From the NCBI GenBank assembly GCA_032622095.1, contig CP136063.1, positions 147,363,379-147,427,378 on the forward strand: DNA of 64,000 nucleotides, in the 5' to 3' direction. The DNA comes from Siphonodentalium dalli. Taxonomy: Eukaryota; Mollusca; Scaphopoda; Gadilida; Siphonodentaliidae. The notes beneath the pieces were generated by a model. It saw only the letters and a program-made list of their open reading frames with translations, had not been told where the DNA came from and did not search any database. Below, piece by piece: positions 1-10,659 of the stretch; the stretch's first letter is position 1, and every line of letters starts with the position of its first letter. Both the position numbers and the translations under genes were made by a program.

Positions 1-569
1 GTGCGGATCCCAACTATTGTTCCCAGTGTGCATCTCCATCACTGTCATAACATGCACACACAAATAAGCGTGATGTTCGGGTACATATGTATGTAATGGG
101 CTCATTCATGGCCAGATTTGACCAAAATGGCCTGTCCCCAGGAAAATTTTACAGGCTAAAATCGAAATTTCGATATATTATCTGCATGCCACCGAGAAAA
201 TCCTCTGGCATATCATTAGTTTAGTTCTTGATATGAACTACTGTCACATATACACCACCCAAGATTGAACTTAACTAAGTGAAAATTGCTCAGAAACTTT
301 GTACCTCAGCATTTTGTCTTTCATGTAACGAAGTGCTATTTACTTAACATAATGACGTATTCCTGATATTTATAATCTCCGTATTTTGTGCTCCGTGACG
401 CTGTGTACATCACAATATCGGGAAACACATGTCGTGTGAATAAAAAAACTACTTGCGATAATACAATTATATAATAAGTAGGTTGACCCCCTCGCGTACT
501 TTTCAAAGTCGTCTTTTAAATAACGCATGTTTGTTCGCTATAACATATGTATAATTATATTTCAAATAA
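1..569. other. AT-rich flank, no supported feature
   Basis: I see no coding exon, RNA gene or well-bounded repeat here. The sequence is AT-rich and resembles ordinary intergenic DNA. A short frame that begins at about 570 and overlaps the opposite-strand frame has no recognisable domain or splice context and is not called a gene. Confidence 0.5.
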
Positions 570-839
570 ATGTTTCCAAAGCCACTGTGGTGTATTTTAT
601 ACTTCCCTATTTTCGCCATACTGGAGGGAGAACTCATTGAATGCTGTGACCAGAATGGTCTGTACATCTCTACTGTAACGTTCTCTGCTGTATCAGGCCA
701 AAACATTACAGGAGAGACCAATACTGTAATGAAAGGGGAAGGCTGCTGTTTACAGAGGCTGTTTGTGCGTGAACACACACAACACCATGCTGAAATATCT
801 AGAGGGTGTAACTGGGGTCTTGTTCTTCTTTCAGATTAC

Positions 840-1740
840 AAAATGTGTTTGATTTGGAAAATATTATCATTTTCGTGCGTCGATGTTTTGAATTTTTGTT
901 ACATGAAAGATATGTTTATGTCACATTAAAGATCTTCTTATGTGGTAAGTTGATTTTGCATTTCATGTGATTGTTATGAAACCATGATAGCCGGGAGAAA
1001 ACATCAATTATAACGAGACTGTTACTTTTTATTAGTTATTCCTTCGGTTGCAACATTATTCCGTGTACGATCCAACTCAAATCGAGTGGCCGTTACAGTA
1101 AATAAAACAATTGTTATCCAGAGGACATGCCTGTGGCATTTAATAATTGTTTCTCTTTTCTTGCCGCGGAAATATATCACACGATATACATAATATTTAA
1201 TTGGTTATGTTTGTCTTTCAACTCAAACTATTTTTCTGGTTTGGATAATAGTAACCTTTCTAGTGTTAAATTTGGGAAATTAGTGTTACACGAGGGATAT
1301 ATGTATGTTATAGTAAGGATATTGATATGTTGTAAGTTGATTATGCGTTAGGGGGACGTCTTTTAAACAATATGGCCATGGGGTAAAATGTATTATAATG
1401 AGTTCGCTAAGTTATAATAATCACGCGTGTCAATTCCTTCACGATATCATGTACGCTCTTCTGAAAGCATGTGTCCATTACATTAAATACATCCAATGCC
1501 ATGTGTACGATCTGCCTGAGTTTCCTGATGCCTTAAAGTTTCCAGTGTGCCGGGAAATATATCACATGATGTGCCAATGATTGAGCAATACTTTATTTAT
1601 CATTCACCTAGCAATAGTTCTCTGATTTAAAAAATATTACGTTTTCTAGCGTTGAGGTTTTGGCTTTATTGTTACACGAAAGATATTGTTGTTAGGTTTA
1701 AGTATGTTCGTGTATGTTATGTCAATATTTTGTTTCAGGG
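840..1740. repeat. Degenerate long-period tandem repeat (about 385 bp)
   Basis: Three diverged units can be aligned by eye. Each carries a TTTGGATAAT/ATTTGGAAAAT-like block, then a TTTTCTAGTGTT-like block, then GTTACACGAAAGATAT-like words, at about 840-950, 1239-1345 and 1621-1700. A linked block containing the word GAGTGGYYGTTACAG occurs at about 1085-1100 and again near 3155-3175, beyond the Helitron pair. The Helitrons therefore seem to have landed inside this older repeat tract. Identity is low and the boundaries are approximate. Confidence 0.4.
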
Positions 1741-1781
1741 AAGGCTTCCGAACTACGACAATAGGAAGTAAATATATATTA

Positions 1782-2383
1782 CTAGAAGGTGACCCGACTT
1801 CGTCCGGGCTTTGACCTTGAATTGTCCATTTTGAATGTCAAGGTCAAGAGGGGTCACGATTTGACCAGTCCAAAACACTGCCCGGACAAAAGTACCCGAC
1901 AAACGTGCCCGTCGAAATCCATCCAGTTTTACCCGATTTGACCTCGAATTGATCATTTTGAAGGTCGAGGTCAGGTTGGGGTCACGACTCGACCCGTCCA
2001 ATACACTCAGTGGACAAAAGTAACCATACGTATAAAATTTCGTCGAAATCCCATCAAAATTCGCGATATGACCTTGAATTGACCCGATGTCAAGGTCACG
2101 TCGCACGGGCAAATGAATAGGCTTTTGAGACTCCCCATACGAAAGCACCCCCACATACCAAGTTTCATCAAAATCCTGTGATATTCGTGCTTATGACCTT
2201 GAAATGACCCGATTTCAAGGTCAAGGTCACGTTGCACAGGCAAATTAATAGGCCTATATCACTCCCCGGCCGAAAATACCCCCACATAGCAAGTTTCATC
2301 GAAATCGGCCGGCCGTTTTCGAGTCCATTGGAAACAGACAGACAGACACACACACAGACAGATCTTCCAAAATATATAATAGA
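1782..2383 (-). mobile_element. Non-autonomous Helitron, copy 1 of a tandem pair
   Basis: Read on the minus strand, this 602-bp element starts TCTATTATATATTTTGG (plus coordinate 2383 downwards) and ends GTCGGGTCACCTTCTAG at 1782, with T next to it. It therefore has the Helitron hallmarks: 5' TC, 3' CTAG, and a short imperfect hairpin (CCCGGAC/GTCGGG around GAA) seven bases upstream of the CTAG. It has an ACAG/CA microsatellite near its 5' end and blocks rich in TCAAGGTCA. No Rep/helicase coding is present. Frames across it are by-products of the repeat. It abuts copy 2 with no intervening base. Confidence 0.8.
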
Positions 2384-3091
2384 CTAGAAGGTGACCCGAC
2401 TTCGTCCGGGCTTTGACCTTGAATTGTCTATTTTGAAGGCCAAGGTCAAGTGGGGTCATGATTTGACCCGTCCAAAACACTGCCCGAACAAAAGCACCCA
2501 TCGAAATCCATCCGGTTTTACCCGATTTGACCTTGAATTGATCATTTTGAAGGTCAAGGTGAGGTCGGGGTCACGACTCGGCCCGTTCAATACACTCAGT
2601 GGACAAAAGTAACCCTACGTATCAAATTTCGTCGAAATCCCATCAAAATTCGCGATTTGACCTTGAATTGACCCGATTTCAAGGCCAAGGCCACGTCGCA
2701 CGGGCAAATGAATAGGCTTATGAGACTCCCCATACGAAAGTCCCCCCACATACCAAGTTTCATCAAAATCCCGTGATATTCGGCCGTTTGACTTTGAAAT
2801 GACCCGATTTCAAGGTCACGTCGCACGGGCAAATTAATAGGCCCATGTAACTCCCCGGCCGAAAAATACCACCACATACCAAGTTTCATCGAAATCCCGT
2901 GATATTCGTGCGTTTGACCTTGAAATGACCCGATTTCAAGGTCACGTCGCACAGGCAAATTAATAGGCCTATGTCACTCCCCGGCCGAAAATACCCCCAC
3001 ATATCAAGTTTCATCAAAATCGGAAAACATTGGAAACAGACAGACACACACAGACACACACACAGACAGATCTTCCAAAATATATAATAGA
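2384..3091 (-). mobile_element. Non-autonomous Helitron, copy 2 of a tandem pair
   Basis: This 708-bp element has the same 5' TCTATTATATATTTTGG (ending at plus 3091, flanked by A on the minus strand) and the same 3' CTAG at 2384-2387. The CTAG is followed directly by the TC start of copy 1. It is about 100 bp longer than copy 1, because it has one more block in which TGACCTTGA and TCAAGGTCA face each other across a short spacer. The pair together sits between A and T, the canonical Helitron target. Confidence 0.8.
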
Positions 3092-3410
3092 TAATGCTTT
3101 TCGTTAGTTATATTAGTCGTGTGTGTTCATTGTGTGCACGATCGAACACAACTTGAGTGGTTGTTACAGAAATACAGCCAGTGTTATTGGAAGGACATGT
3201 TCTTGTAAAGTGTTACAACATATTGTCCCATATAGTAATGAATTGTGTCACGATGTAGCAAAGACATAACTGATCAACAATATATATGTTTACACAGTAC
3301 AGTGCCAATAAAGGTGATTCAAGTTAGGTCATAGGCATGGTGTAAATGACATCTGTAAAGGACAGCTGTTACGTCAAATACGTTACACGAAGGACAACTA
3401 TACAACTGCA

Positions 3411-3465
3411 CCCCCCCCCCCCCCCTTCAATGATACCAAACACTTAATTTGGACCCCCCCCCCCC
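3411..3465. repeat. Two poly-C tracts
   Basis: C15 at 3411-3425 and C12 at 3454-3465, separated by ordinary sequence. The window holds about a dozen mononucleotide G/C tracts of 12 or more (see findings). Lengths may be unreliable because of sequencing slippage. Confidence 0.9.
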
Positions 3466-3552
3466 ACTTGGGTTGAAATTTCCAAATGGTACCTAAACCT
3501 TTCCAACTGTTGGCAAATTACAACCTGTCACTCCTACAAGGTAACTAACCTG

Positions 3553-3765
3553 ATGCAGCAAGATAGTAACTTGCTGCAGCAGGATAGCTAACTTGCTGCA
3601 GCAAGATAGCTAACTTGCTGCAGCAAGATAGTTAACTTGCTGCAGCAAGATATTAAACTAACCTGCTGCAGCAAGATAGCAACTTGCTGCAGCAAGATAG
3701 TAACTTGCTGCAGCAAGATAGCTAACCTGCTGCAACAAGATAGTTAACTTGCCGCAGCAAGATAC
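3553..3765. repeat. PstI-type minisatellite, about 10 units of 21-25 bp
   Basis: Units have the form TTGCTGCAGCAAGATAGYTAAC, with variable AGTAAC/AGCTAAC/ATTAAACTAAC spacers. The core TTGCTGCAGCAA is a 12-bp palindrome with a PstI site in the middle. Unit length varies by non-multiples of three, so it is not a coding repeat. The array ends about 70 bp before the acidic repeat ORF at 3837. Confidence 0.85.
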
Positions 3766-3836
3766 CAATATAATTCATCTGGCGCCTCGACGCTTCCGTA
3801 GTAACACCATTCGAGACTTATTGATTCGGTTTTTAA

Positions 3837-4916
3837 GTCGGTTATGTGATTGATGAGAGCGACAAAGTTGCCGAGAATGTAGTTGTGCAAGTTGCAAAGA
3901 AATTCGAAAAGCGTATTGTGGCTCGTAGGAATGTGAAACGGTGTGTAAAGAGAACAAGTAATGTTAGAGATGAAGGCATATCTGATGGAAGTAGGATTGC
4001 AAGGGGTGAGGAGATACGCGAAGATGTTGAGCAAGGTGGTAGCGTGGTTAATGAATGTTGTGAGTCGAGCGGTGTGCTGGTAGATGTGGGGATTGAGGGT
4101 GAGAAGATGGAGGTTGAGGAACGAGGTGAGTCGAGTGGTGTGCTGGTAGATGTGGCTGTGAGGGATCGGGAGATATGTGAGGAGATAGTGGTTGAACAAG
4201 GTGGTAGCGTGGTTAATGAATGTTGTAAGTCGAGTGATGTGCTGGTAGATGTGGTTGTGGGGAGTCGGGAGATATGTGAGGAGATATGTGAGGAGATGGA
4301 GGTTGAGGAATGTGGTAGCGTGGTTAATGCATGTTGTGAGTCGAGCGATGTGGTCGTTGAGGGTGTGGAGATATGCACGATTGCGGAGGCAGATCCAGTT
4401 TGTAGCGAGATTAGCGCGTTTGAGTTTGATGTTGCAGCGGAAGTGGTTGTGGGTGGTGAGGAGATATGTGAGGAGGTGGAGGTCGAGCAAGGTAACGTGG
4501 TCAGTGAAAGTTGTGAACAGAGTGGTGTGCGCGTCGATGTGACTGTAACTGTTGTTGATGATGACATAGTTGATGGAAGCTGGGTTGAACACGATTATTG
4601 CAAGAATTATGAATCGAGCATGCACCAAGGTTCACATGTAGAGGTTGCCGCGGAAATATGGGGCGAGCAGATATGTAAGAAGACGGTGGCTGAGCAAGGT
4701 GGTAGCGTGGTTAATGAATGCGGCGTGCAGGATGTGGGTGTAGTTTTTGGAGATGGGGAGATATGTGAGGAGATGAAGGCTGAGAAAGGTAGAGGCGTGG
4801 TTGTAGAGGGAGGTCCGATGAGTGAGTGTTGTGCGAATGGAAAGGCAGATAGCATGATTACTGGTGTGAATAAGTACGTACTGGTTGAAATCCATATACC
4901 CTGCATGGTATTGTAG
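3837..4916 (+). CDS. Uncharacterised acidic, internally repetitive ORF (possible exon or decayed gene)
   Basis: The frame is open from after a TAA at 3834 to TAG at 4914-4916, about 360 codons. The first internal start-like codon is GTG at 3846, so it would have to be an internal exon or a remnant. The product is rich in Glu, Val, Gly, Ser and Cys and carries diverged repeats of the type GGSVVNECCESSGVLVDV followed by REICEE and EVEQ, at residues of roughly 65, 115, 155 and 285. I recognise no domain and see no signal peptide or membrane segment. Coding-like sequence continues in other frames after the stop: MSERELLVKCMKRVGVKYSN in a shifted frame from 4922, then a segment containing YDEVISFIPDPQLIEW back in the first frame near 5028-5140. 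That suggests frameshift decay or unrecognised introns. The repeat period is a multiple of three, which also opens antisense frames, so chance openness is possible. Confidence 0.35.
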   Translation, partial: VGYVIDESDKVAENVVVQVAKKFEKRIVARRNVKRCVKRTSNVRDEGISDGSRIARGEEIREDVEQGGSVVNECCESSGVLVDVGIEGEKMEVEERGESSGVLVDVAVRDREICEEIVVEQGGSVVNECCKSSDVLVDVVVGSREICEEICEEMEVEECGSVVNACCESSDVVVEGVEICTIAEADPVCSEISAFEFDVAAEVVVGGEEICEEVEVEQGNVVSESCEQSGVRVDVTVTVVDDDIVDGSWVEHDYCKNYESSMHQGSHVEVAAEIWGEQICKKTVAEQGGSVVNECGVQDVGVVFGDGEICEEMKAEKGRGVVVEGGPMSECCANGKADSMITGVNKYVLVEIHIPCMVL

Positions 4917-5191
4917 AAGAAATGTCTGAGCGTGAGTTGCTTGTTAAATGCATGAAGCGTGTTGGCGTTAAATATTCTAACTGCTTTTGCTGGCCGAAAA
5001 CAATGTAATGACATTTCTTGGTATAATTATGATGAAGTGATCTCGTTTATTCCAGATCCACAACTGATCGAGTGGTCTCATTCACATTTCGCTGTTGGAG
5101 AATGTACGTGGGGCTCGGCGATGAGTAAACTGTTTTAAAAGTTATCATTACTTCACCTCACTAATATACTTTTTTTTATATGTGAATATAA

Positions 5192-5232
5192 TCACAGGTC
5201 CCCAGAACAAAAATTGTTCTGGGGACCTGTGA
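5192..5232. repeat. Perfect 19-bp inverted repeat with AAA loop
   Basis: TCACAGGTCCCCAGAACAA (5192-5210), AAA, then its exact reverse complement (5214-5232). The arms have no mismatch, so the structure is young or selected. It has no TIR or target duplication typical of a MITE, and nothing shows transcription. Confidence 0.9.
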
Positions 5233-5239
5233 ATATGAT

Positions 5240-6942
5240 GAAGGTGGAATTCATGCTTGTAATGATGAATTCGAGCAACGTGCATCGGGATAGCTTATCT
5301 AACACCAGGAACATGTACTTATATTTATGAAACACGGACATGCACTTGTTTTAATTTATCTCAACCGAGCACAAAGCTAAATGAGACAGGTATATACGAA
5401 AGGGATTCAAATATACAATGTGTGCTAATTTACATGTATCCGGATAATCCCATAGTATATCCCTGTCGTACGTTACTCAAATTTATCACAATAGTTTAAC
5501 CTACACACAATATTCTTTATCCTTACATATTGTCCAGTACGCAGGCACCTCTTCACCACATAGTTGTATTATATTTAAACACAAATGAATGTTAGTGTAC
5601 GTTCATATTATTTTCATCTGATAAAGCAAGGGATAGAGTGTTCACCCGACTATAACCACTGTCTATCGTGTAACGACAATTTATTTACTATAGCACAAGA
5701 CACGATGGTATTCAGTTCACAATATTCGTTATACCATATGTGTACTAAATGTGTAAAAAACAGTGGGGCATTTATTATGAAAAGAAATTCCACAAATTGA
5801 ACCTCGTTTTATATAATAGCCTGTATATATGCTATGCGCCTTTTTTGTCAATCGTGTAATCTTTACTGTAACGCACATCATATATTGATATAGAAATACT
5901 CGTCAGAAAACATCATTAAGTATTTGGGACATGAATTCTTGCGAGAATCGCCATAATATTGGATTTGCACTGATGCCAGTACATGATTATGATACCTCTA
6001 TGTATACAAATGACATTTCGCATATGACTGTGTCAGTTGTGTAACATTGTGGTCCTTACTGTAACATAGCCTATTCCTATTCGTATACCAAACGTCAGAT
6101 ATCCTGATTGTGTAGTTCATCGCTGTATTTTCTTTATGAATAACAGGTTTTATCATCTTGTTGGCATATTTCGTAACTCTGGATTTCGACATGGCTTTTA
6201 TACAGAAATTTATCAGATATTGTCCACCCTGTAGCAAATATGTGTATTTCGTATTGCGCTGAAGTCCGTTGTGTAACACATATTATTTTTTCATCTATAA
6301 ATGAAACGTTATATATTTCAATTCCAGTTTTGTTCAATATTTGGTGGACAAGGAGTGTCCAATTCAATATTATGTTAGAAAGTGTGTGACATTTGATTAT
6401 CTTGATTTAATAAAGTTTAATGTTGTGTTGAAATTAAATTTTTCTGAGAAAAATGTGTTCCATTGTGGCCCCCATTGAAAACCAGCTATACAAAGGGTAA
6501 ATGTTTTCTCGATCTATGCATTATCGGTCAATACTCAATTCGGATCAAAAAGTACTCCAATATCTCTATTCTGAAAAATGATATACCAGATGACAATACT
6601 GTTACAGAAGAGACATAATTTCCAGACATCCACCATTCATAGCATCATAAAATATCAGTGCTGGATGTTTAAGCTCGAACTTCAGTCGTTTCTTCCAGTT
6701 CAATAGCTATATATCTCGAAATGATAACAACTTTCCCCATTATCGGAACTAAAAAAATGCCATGTAGCATATCTGTAATTTTGACCAAAATTGATATTGA
6801 CTCATAAATGGCATGATGGTGTTTAGTAGAACCCTTGAATGGGGTCATTTTATTATGTCAATAAATTGATGTTGTGTACATTTATGTTGTACATTTGTGT
6901 ATACATAAATGCAGTAATTATTGTTAACATGTTCTTTTTCAG
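5240..6942. other. CNTLN: AT-rich stretch upstream of the first recognised CNTLN exon
   Basis: No ORF with family features is seen. Around 5820-5960 and 6000-6110 two diverged copies of a repeat can be aligned by the words GTGTAA..TTACTGTAAC, resembling the 0.8-1.7 kb repeat. The stretch ends in a polypyrimidine run and AG at 6941-6942. The transcription start and any upstream 5' UTR exon of the gene should lie here or further left, but I could not identify them. Confidence 0.4.
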
Positions 6943-6997
6943 GAATGCTATGTGGATTCCTGAAGTATATTAAGTATCATGGATTCTGATAGTATAG
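6943..6997 (+). CDS. CNTLN: Centlein-like gene: exon with start codon (ATG 6979)
   Basis: The acceptor TTCTTTTTCAG ends at 6942 and the donor is GTAATT at 6998. Coding starts at ATG 6979-6981 (context TATCATGG). An in-frame TGA lies at 6961-6963 inside the same exon, so this is the first possible start for this mRNA. It encodes MDSDSI plus one base (phase 1), with the first 36 bases as 5' UTR. The choice is supported because joining to the exon at 16690 gives ATA-G|CT-ATA, one uninterrupted frame into the conserved centlein block. The N-terminus is much shorter than that of vertebrate centlein, whose first hundred or so residues I recall as poorly conserved. An upstream non-coding exon must exist, since this exon has an acceptor. 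Confidence 0.65.
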
Positions 6998-8446
6998 GTA
7001 ATTAGTATTTTATTTGCTTGATCAGTTTCGCATCTGACCTGGATAAATTTGTCAGAATTTATATTGTCATATCTGCATTCCTAGTACATACTGGGAGGAT
7101 AACAAATTTACCATCGATGCCACGGTCAGTGCTCTGAAAATGATTTCTGGACAAAAATAGCAATAAACAATGTCAATTTGTTTGCTGGATGTATATTTCT
7201 GGTCTTAGCTAGAAATTGGAAGTAGGGTGTCCCAATCCATTGCGAAGAATTGAAAATTAGCTTGCAAAAGGTGGCCTCTGATGGCTTTCCTGGGAAGATT
7301 CATCATGACATGTTGAGAATTATAGATTTTCTGGTAACATATGGTGCAATTTTGGGGGGTATACATGTATTTGAATGTGGTAATTAAGTCATGAAATGCA
7401 GTTGGCAGTTGATGAAATTTATTGATTAATAGAGTTGAAAGAAAAGATCTAAGCAGTTAAGCATGTAGTTAATGCACTGATTTTTCAGAAGCAACATATC
7501 TTATTTGATTTTGTTTTCGTTTGAAATTGAATTTGAAAATATGATGCACATAATGTGACAACAAACAAATCCCAGATTAGATTGAATACATGAATGTTAT
7601 GGAATGATCTAGAAATATCTTAGTATAGATGGCGATGCTGAACATCTGAATTTCAGAGGCCAAAGGGTATCTGTGGGTTCAAACTTGCTTTATGCTTAGT
7701 GTGTTTCCTTATTCACATACTGCATGTTGGCTATATAAACTTGTTAGAATTTTGATGTCAGTAACTTTTTATAAGAATTTCCCCCATAATACCGGTACAA
7801 GTCTTGTGACAACTCCATCCCAATCTATGGAGGTAGCAAGTACTGTACTACACCCAACCGAGTATGCCTGCATTTTTGGAGACAGTAGCAGCTGGCGTCC
7901 TGGGTCTGCGTAATTAGAAATGAGTTCTATTTTTTGGGATTAAATGGTGCCTATGTGAAGGAGAGATGTCACTTACCATGTTGTCAATGAAATTCCTAAC
8001 AAAACATCCTATATATCAATAAATACACATTTGTTACTCTATATCGTCAAATGTTTATAAAATGGCCTCTCAACCTGGGATTTTCTATTTTGAATGCATG
8101 TGAGTGACCATCGTCCAGCACTTTGGGATCCAACTAAGTGAATGTCAATTTCACTGTTGCTCAAATATAGACATGTATATGTTCAGTAATACATGTATAT
8201 AATGAGTATGTTTTAGTTTGTTTGTTAAATAATGTCTGCCTATTCCATACCACAATTACTACAACAACAACATATTTTTTTTTTTTAAATACATTAAACA
8301 TTCAAAGAACATGACTATTGTCAATGTTAATATTCATTGAGGATATCCCATAATTATGATTGTGCATCATAGTTTATTATGGTTTGTTACCATTAAACCC
8401 GCATATCACCTTATGCATCAGAACAGTGGTATATGATATATAGAGG
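6998..8446 (+). other. CNTLN: Intron sequence, unremarkable
   Basis: This is the first part of the 9.7-kb intron between the exons ending at 6997 and starting at 16690. It is AT-rich, and I saw no bounded repeat or coding segment in it. A short frame at 7692-7913 shows no domain. Confidence 0.45.
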
Positions 8447-8452
8447 ATCTAC

Positions 8453-8576
8453 AACGAGTCCCCAGTTTATAGCGGAATTTACAAAACGAGTCCAGTAAAT
8501 TAGGTCTGAGAGGAGGAGGTCCAGACCTAATTTACTGAACGAGTTTTGTAAATTGCGCTATAAACTGGGGACAAGT
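8453..8576. mobile_element. Fold-back (palindromic) element
   Basis: Two arms face each other around AGAGGAGGAGGTC. The left arm runs from ACGAGTCCCCAGTTTATAGC to AAATTAGGTCTG, and the right arm runs from CAGACCTAATTTACTG to CTATAAACTGGGGAC. The arms are about 55 bp with a few mismatches and one-base gaps. ACGAGT appears at several positions inside the arms. There is no coding capacity. A similar ACGAGT-containing fold-back lies at 57441-57555. The target duplication is not clear. Confidence 0.6.
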
Positions 8577-9049
8577 TTTAGATTCTATTTATTCCATGAT
8601 TCAAAACATCGAAAAAACATACTTCGATCAACAATTGGGCATGAAACTATAACAGCAGCTTTCATAAGGCATGCAATGATGTTTCACGTAACTATTGCAT
8701 TGTTTGTCCGCATAAAGAAAAATTTCCAGATAAATAAAGACTCTTTGGCATGTTTAATGATGTATATTACACGTAATGACTTAACTTTTCAAACTCTTCA
8801 TTCACTATAGTTTGTTGGAAAAAAATTGGAAGCCATGTAGTATTTTGGGACGTAGCATATGGAATGTAAACAAATACATGTAAGCTGGAAGTCAAAGGTC
8901 ACCGGGCACTATTTCCTGTTATTAAACGAACATTCAATATCACAATTTATAGAATGGGTTTTTGAATGGAATAAGAGTAGGATGGTGTAATAAAAACATT
9001 TTAATAGACGTGGAGATAAGTGGACGGAGTTTGGGGATTTTTGGGTATT

Positions 9050-9108
9050 TAAACCACTTGGACCTACTACATGGGTGTTTTACCACTTGGACCTACTACA
9101 TGGGTGAT
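9050..9108. repeat. Tandem duplication of about 28 bp
   Basis: CCACTTGGACCTACTACATG occurs twice in direct succession, with GGGTGTTTTA or GGGTGATTTG after each copy. It is a local slippage-type duplication within the intron. Confidence 0.8.
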
Positions 9109-9783
9109 TTGCTTTATATAGCAGTAAACACAAACAAAACATGAATACAAAGTAGCTTATTTGCCTTTCTGTTCAACTCATGGAAGTTTTACTGAACTTA
9201 TTTTATTATGCCAACTGTCTATTCATGGTTAAAATTTAGCAAGGGAAGCCTAACTGTCTTAGTATAGCGTTTGTAGAGTTGAGTCTTGTAAGTTAATTGC
9301 TTGTTAAGTATGATAACTTAGGTAATAAGTATTTGGTATACTTCACTATGTTTATAGTTTAGTAGGTTTACTGATTTCGCTTGGGTTAAGCTCTTCAGGT
9401 GTTTGTCACTTCTATGTCTATTCATGGTGTTAAGGGAGAAATGCACGTTTTTAAATCCAGCCAAAAATTACAAGAGATTTTCAACTAAGAATTTCTCTGA
9501 ATCTATCTTGAATTTCACATATTGTCTTCACTGTATGTAGAATGTAAGCAATTATTAAGAGACGACAAAATCAATGAACTTCAATACATTTGAGAGGTTG
9601 ACAATATATTCTTTTTTGCCCCTTTCGGTACCAATAACTGCTATAATAATTAATAATTTCACACAACACTCCAATCACCAAATAGCTTAAATTCGCTTGG
9701 CCGTATGAGAGGAGGCTTCATTTGTATCATAATGTTGTTGAGTTAGATTTTTTATTGCATAGTATATTATAGTATCAACCTTA

Positions 9784-9806
9784 CCCCCCCCCCCCCCCCC
9801 CCCCCC
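9784..9806. repeat. Poly-C tract, 23 bases
   Basis: An uninterrupted run of C follows TTA and precedes ATAT. It is among the longest of the G/C tracts in the window. Confidence 0.9.
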
Positions 9807-9939
9807 ATATATTATAATAACAGATAAAGCAGTCACAAATATTCCAGCCCAAGGAAAACAAATGTTGACATGAAGTGTGGTCCACTCAAACAGAGGGCCA
9901 TCAACTGTAATTAGGCACAATGTTAAGAGATATGGTGGT

Positions 9940-9992
9940 CAGCTTTAACTTGGTCACGTTTTATGAATCACTTAGTCACGTTTTATGAATCC
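9940..9992. repeat. Short tandem duplication of a TCACGTTTTATGAATC word
   Basis: TTGGTCACGTTTTATGAATC and TTAGTCACGTTTTATGAATC follow one another with a CAC link. The duplication is local and I see no function in it. Confidence 0.7.
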
Positions 9993-10659
9993 ATGACCCA
10001 TAACTAATCTCAGCCCAATTTTTTATTGATCAACAGTCATGACATGAAAATTCTCAAATTGAGAAAATTATGTATGGGTAGTTGCCTTTCTAAATGAAAA
10101 TATTCACTAATCAAGAATAATTAACTCTCCTCTCGTGATCTTCAGATATAATATCATGGATATATGAACTGAACTTTTGAAAATAATCTGTTTTACAGAA
10201 TTTCTTGGTACATGTACCTGAAAACTGAAATTTTAAATATTTTTCATGCCATAAAGTTAATTAAATGAGTTTAATATAAAATCCAATGGTTCTATGGTTC
10301 TTGAATATAGTGCCACAATAAACATTTGTACCAAATTTCACAAAGAAATTTCTGACAGATTTTGAGAAATCCTGTTTTGAAATACCAGGAAATTTGGCAA
10401 AATGTGCGTCTGACCTTTAAATCAGTTATTATGGAATGTTACACGAACTATGATGCTTGCAATTTGTAATTTGGCACAACTTACGGTCGCCGAAAGATGT
10501 GAGTCCTCAGTGGACTCGATTTGATATTTTAGGCTCAAGCGCGATCCAATTGCGTAAATGTGTATAATACGACTTTCTCTTAATTTTTGGATAAATGTGC
10601 ACTCTTGATTACATTTCCGACGATTATGTTGAAGCAATGTCATAAATGGGTCAATATTG

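Noticed and set aside
570-929. Small plus-strand protein with Cys pairs
   Set aside because: An equally long minus-strand frame overlaps it, the start context is weak, and no family feature or splice support was seen.
1753-2958. Several open frames on the minus strand with a recurrent PVRRDL.IGSFQG protein motif
   Set aside because: They are translations of the tandem Helitron repeats. The motif follows the DNA repeat in more than one frame, and no codon bias or domain supports a protein.
3553-3765. CRISPR array
   Set aside because: Units are contiguous minisatellite copies without spacers. No cas genes are present and the context is eukaryotic.
3744-4628. Long minus-strand frames rich in Thr, His, Leu and Ser opposite the acidic ORF
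   Set aside because: They mirror the three-base-multiple repeat period of the plus strand. Their composition is the complement of the plus-strand frame, with no domain or splice evidence.
5192-5232. Rho-independent terminator
   Set aside because: A strong hairpin is present, but this is animal nuclear DNA, there is no U tract after it, and no bacterial gene context exists.
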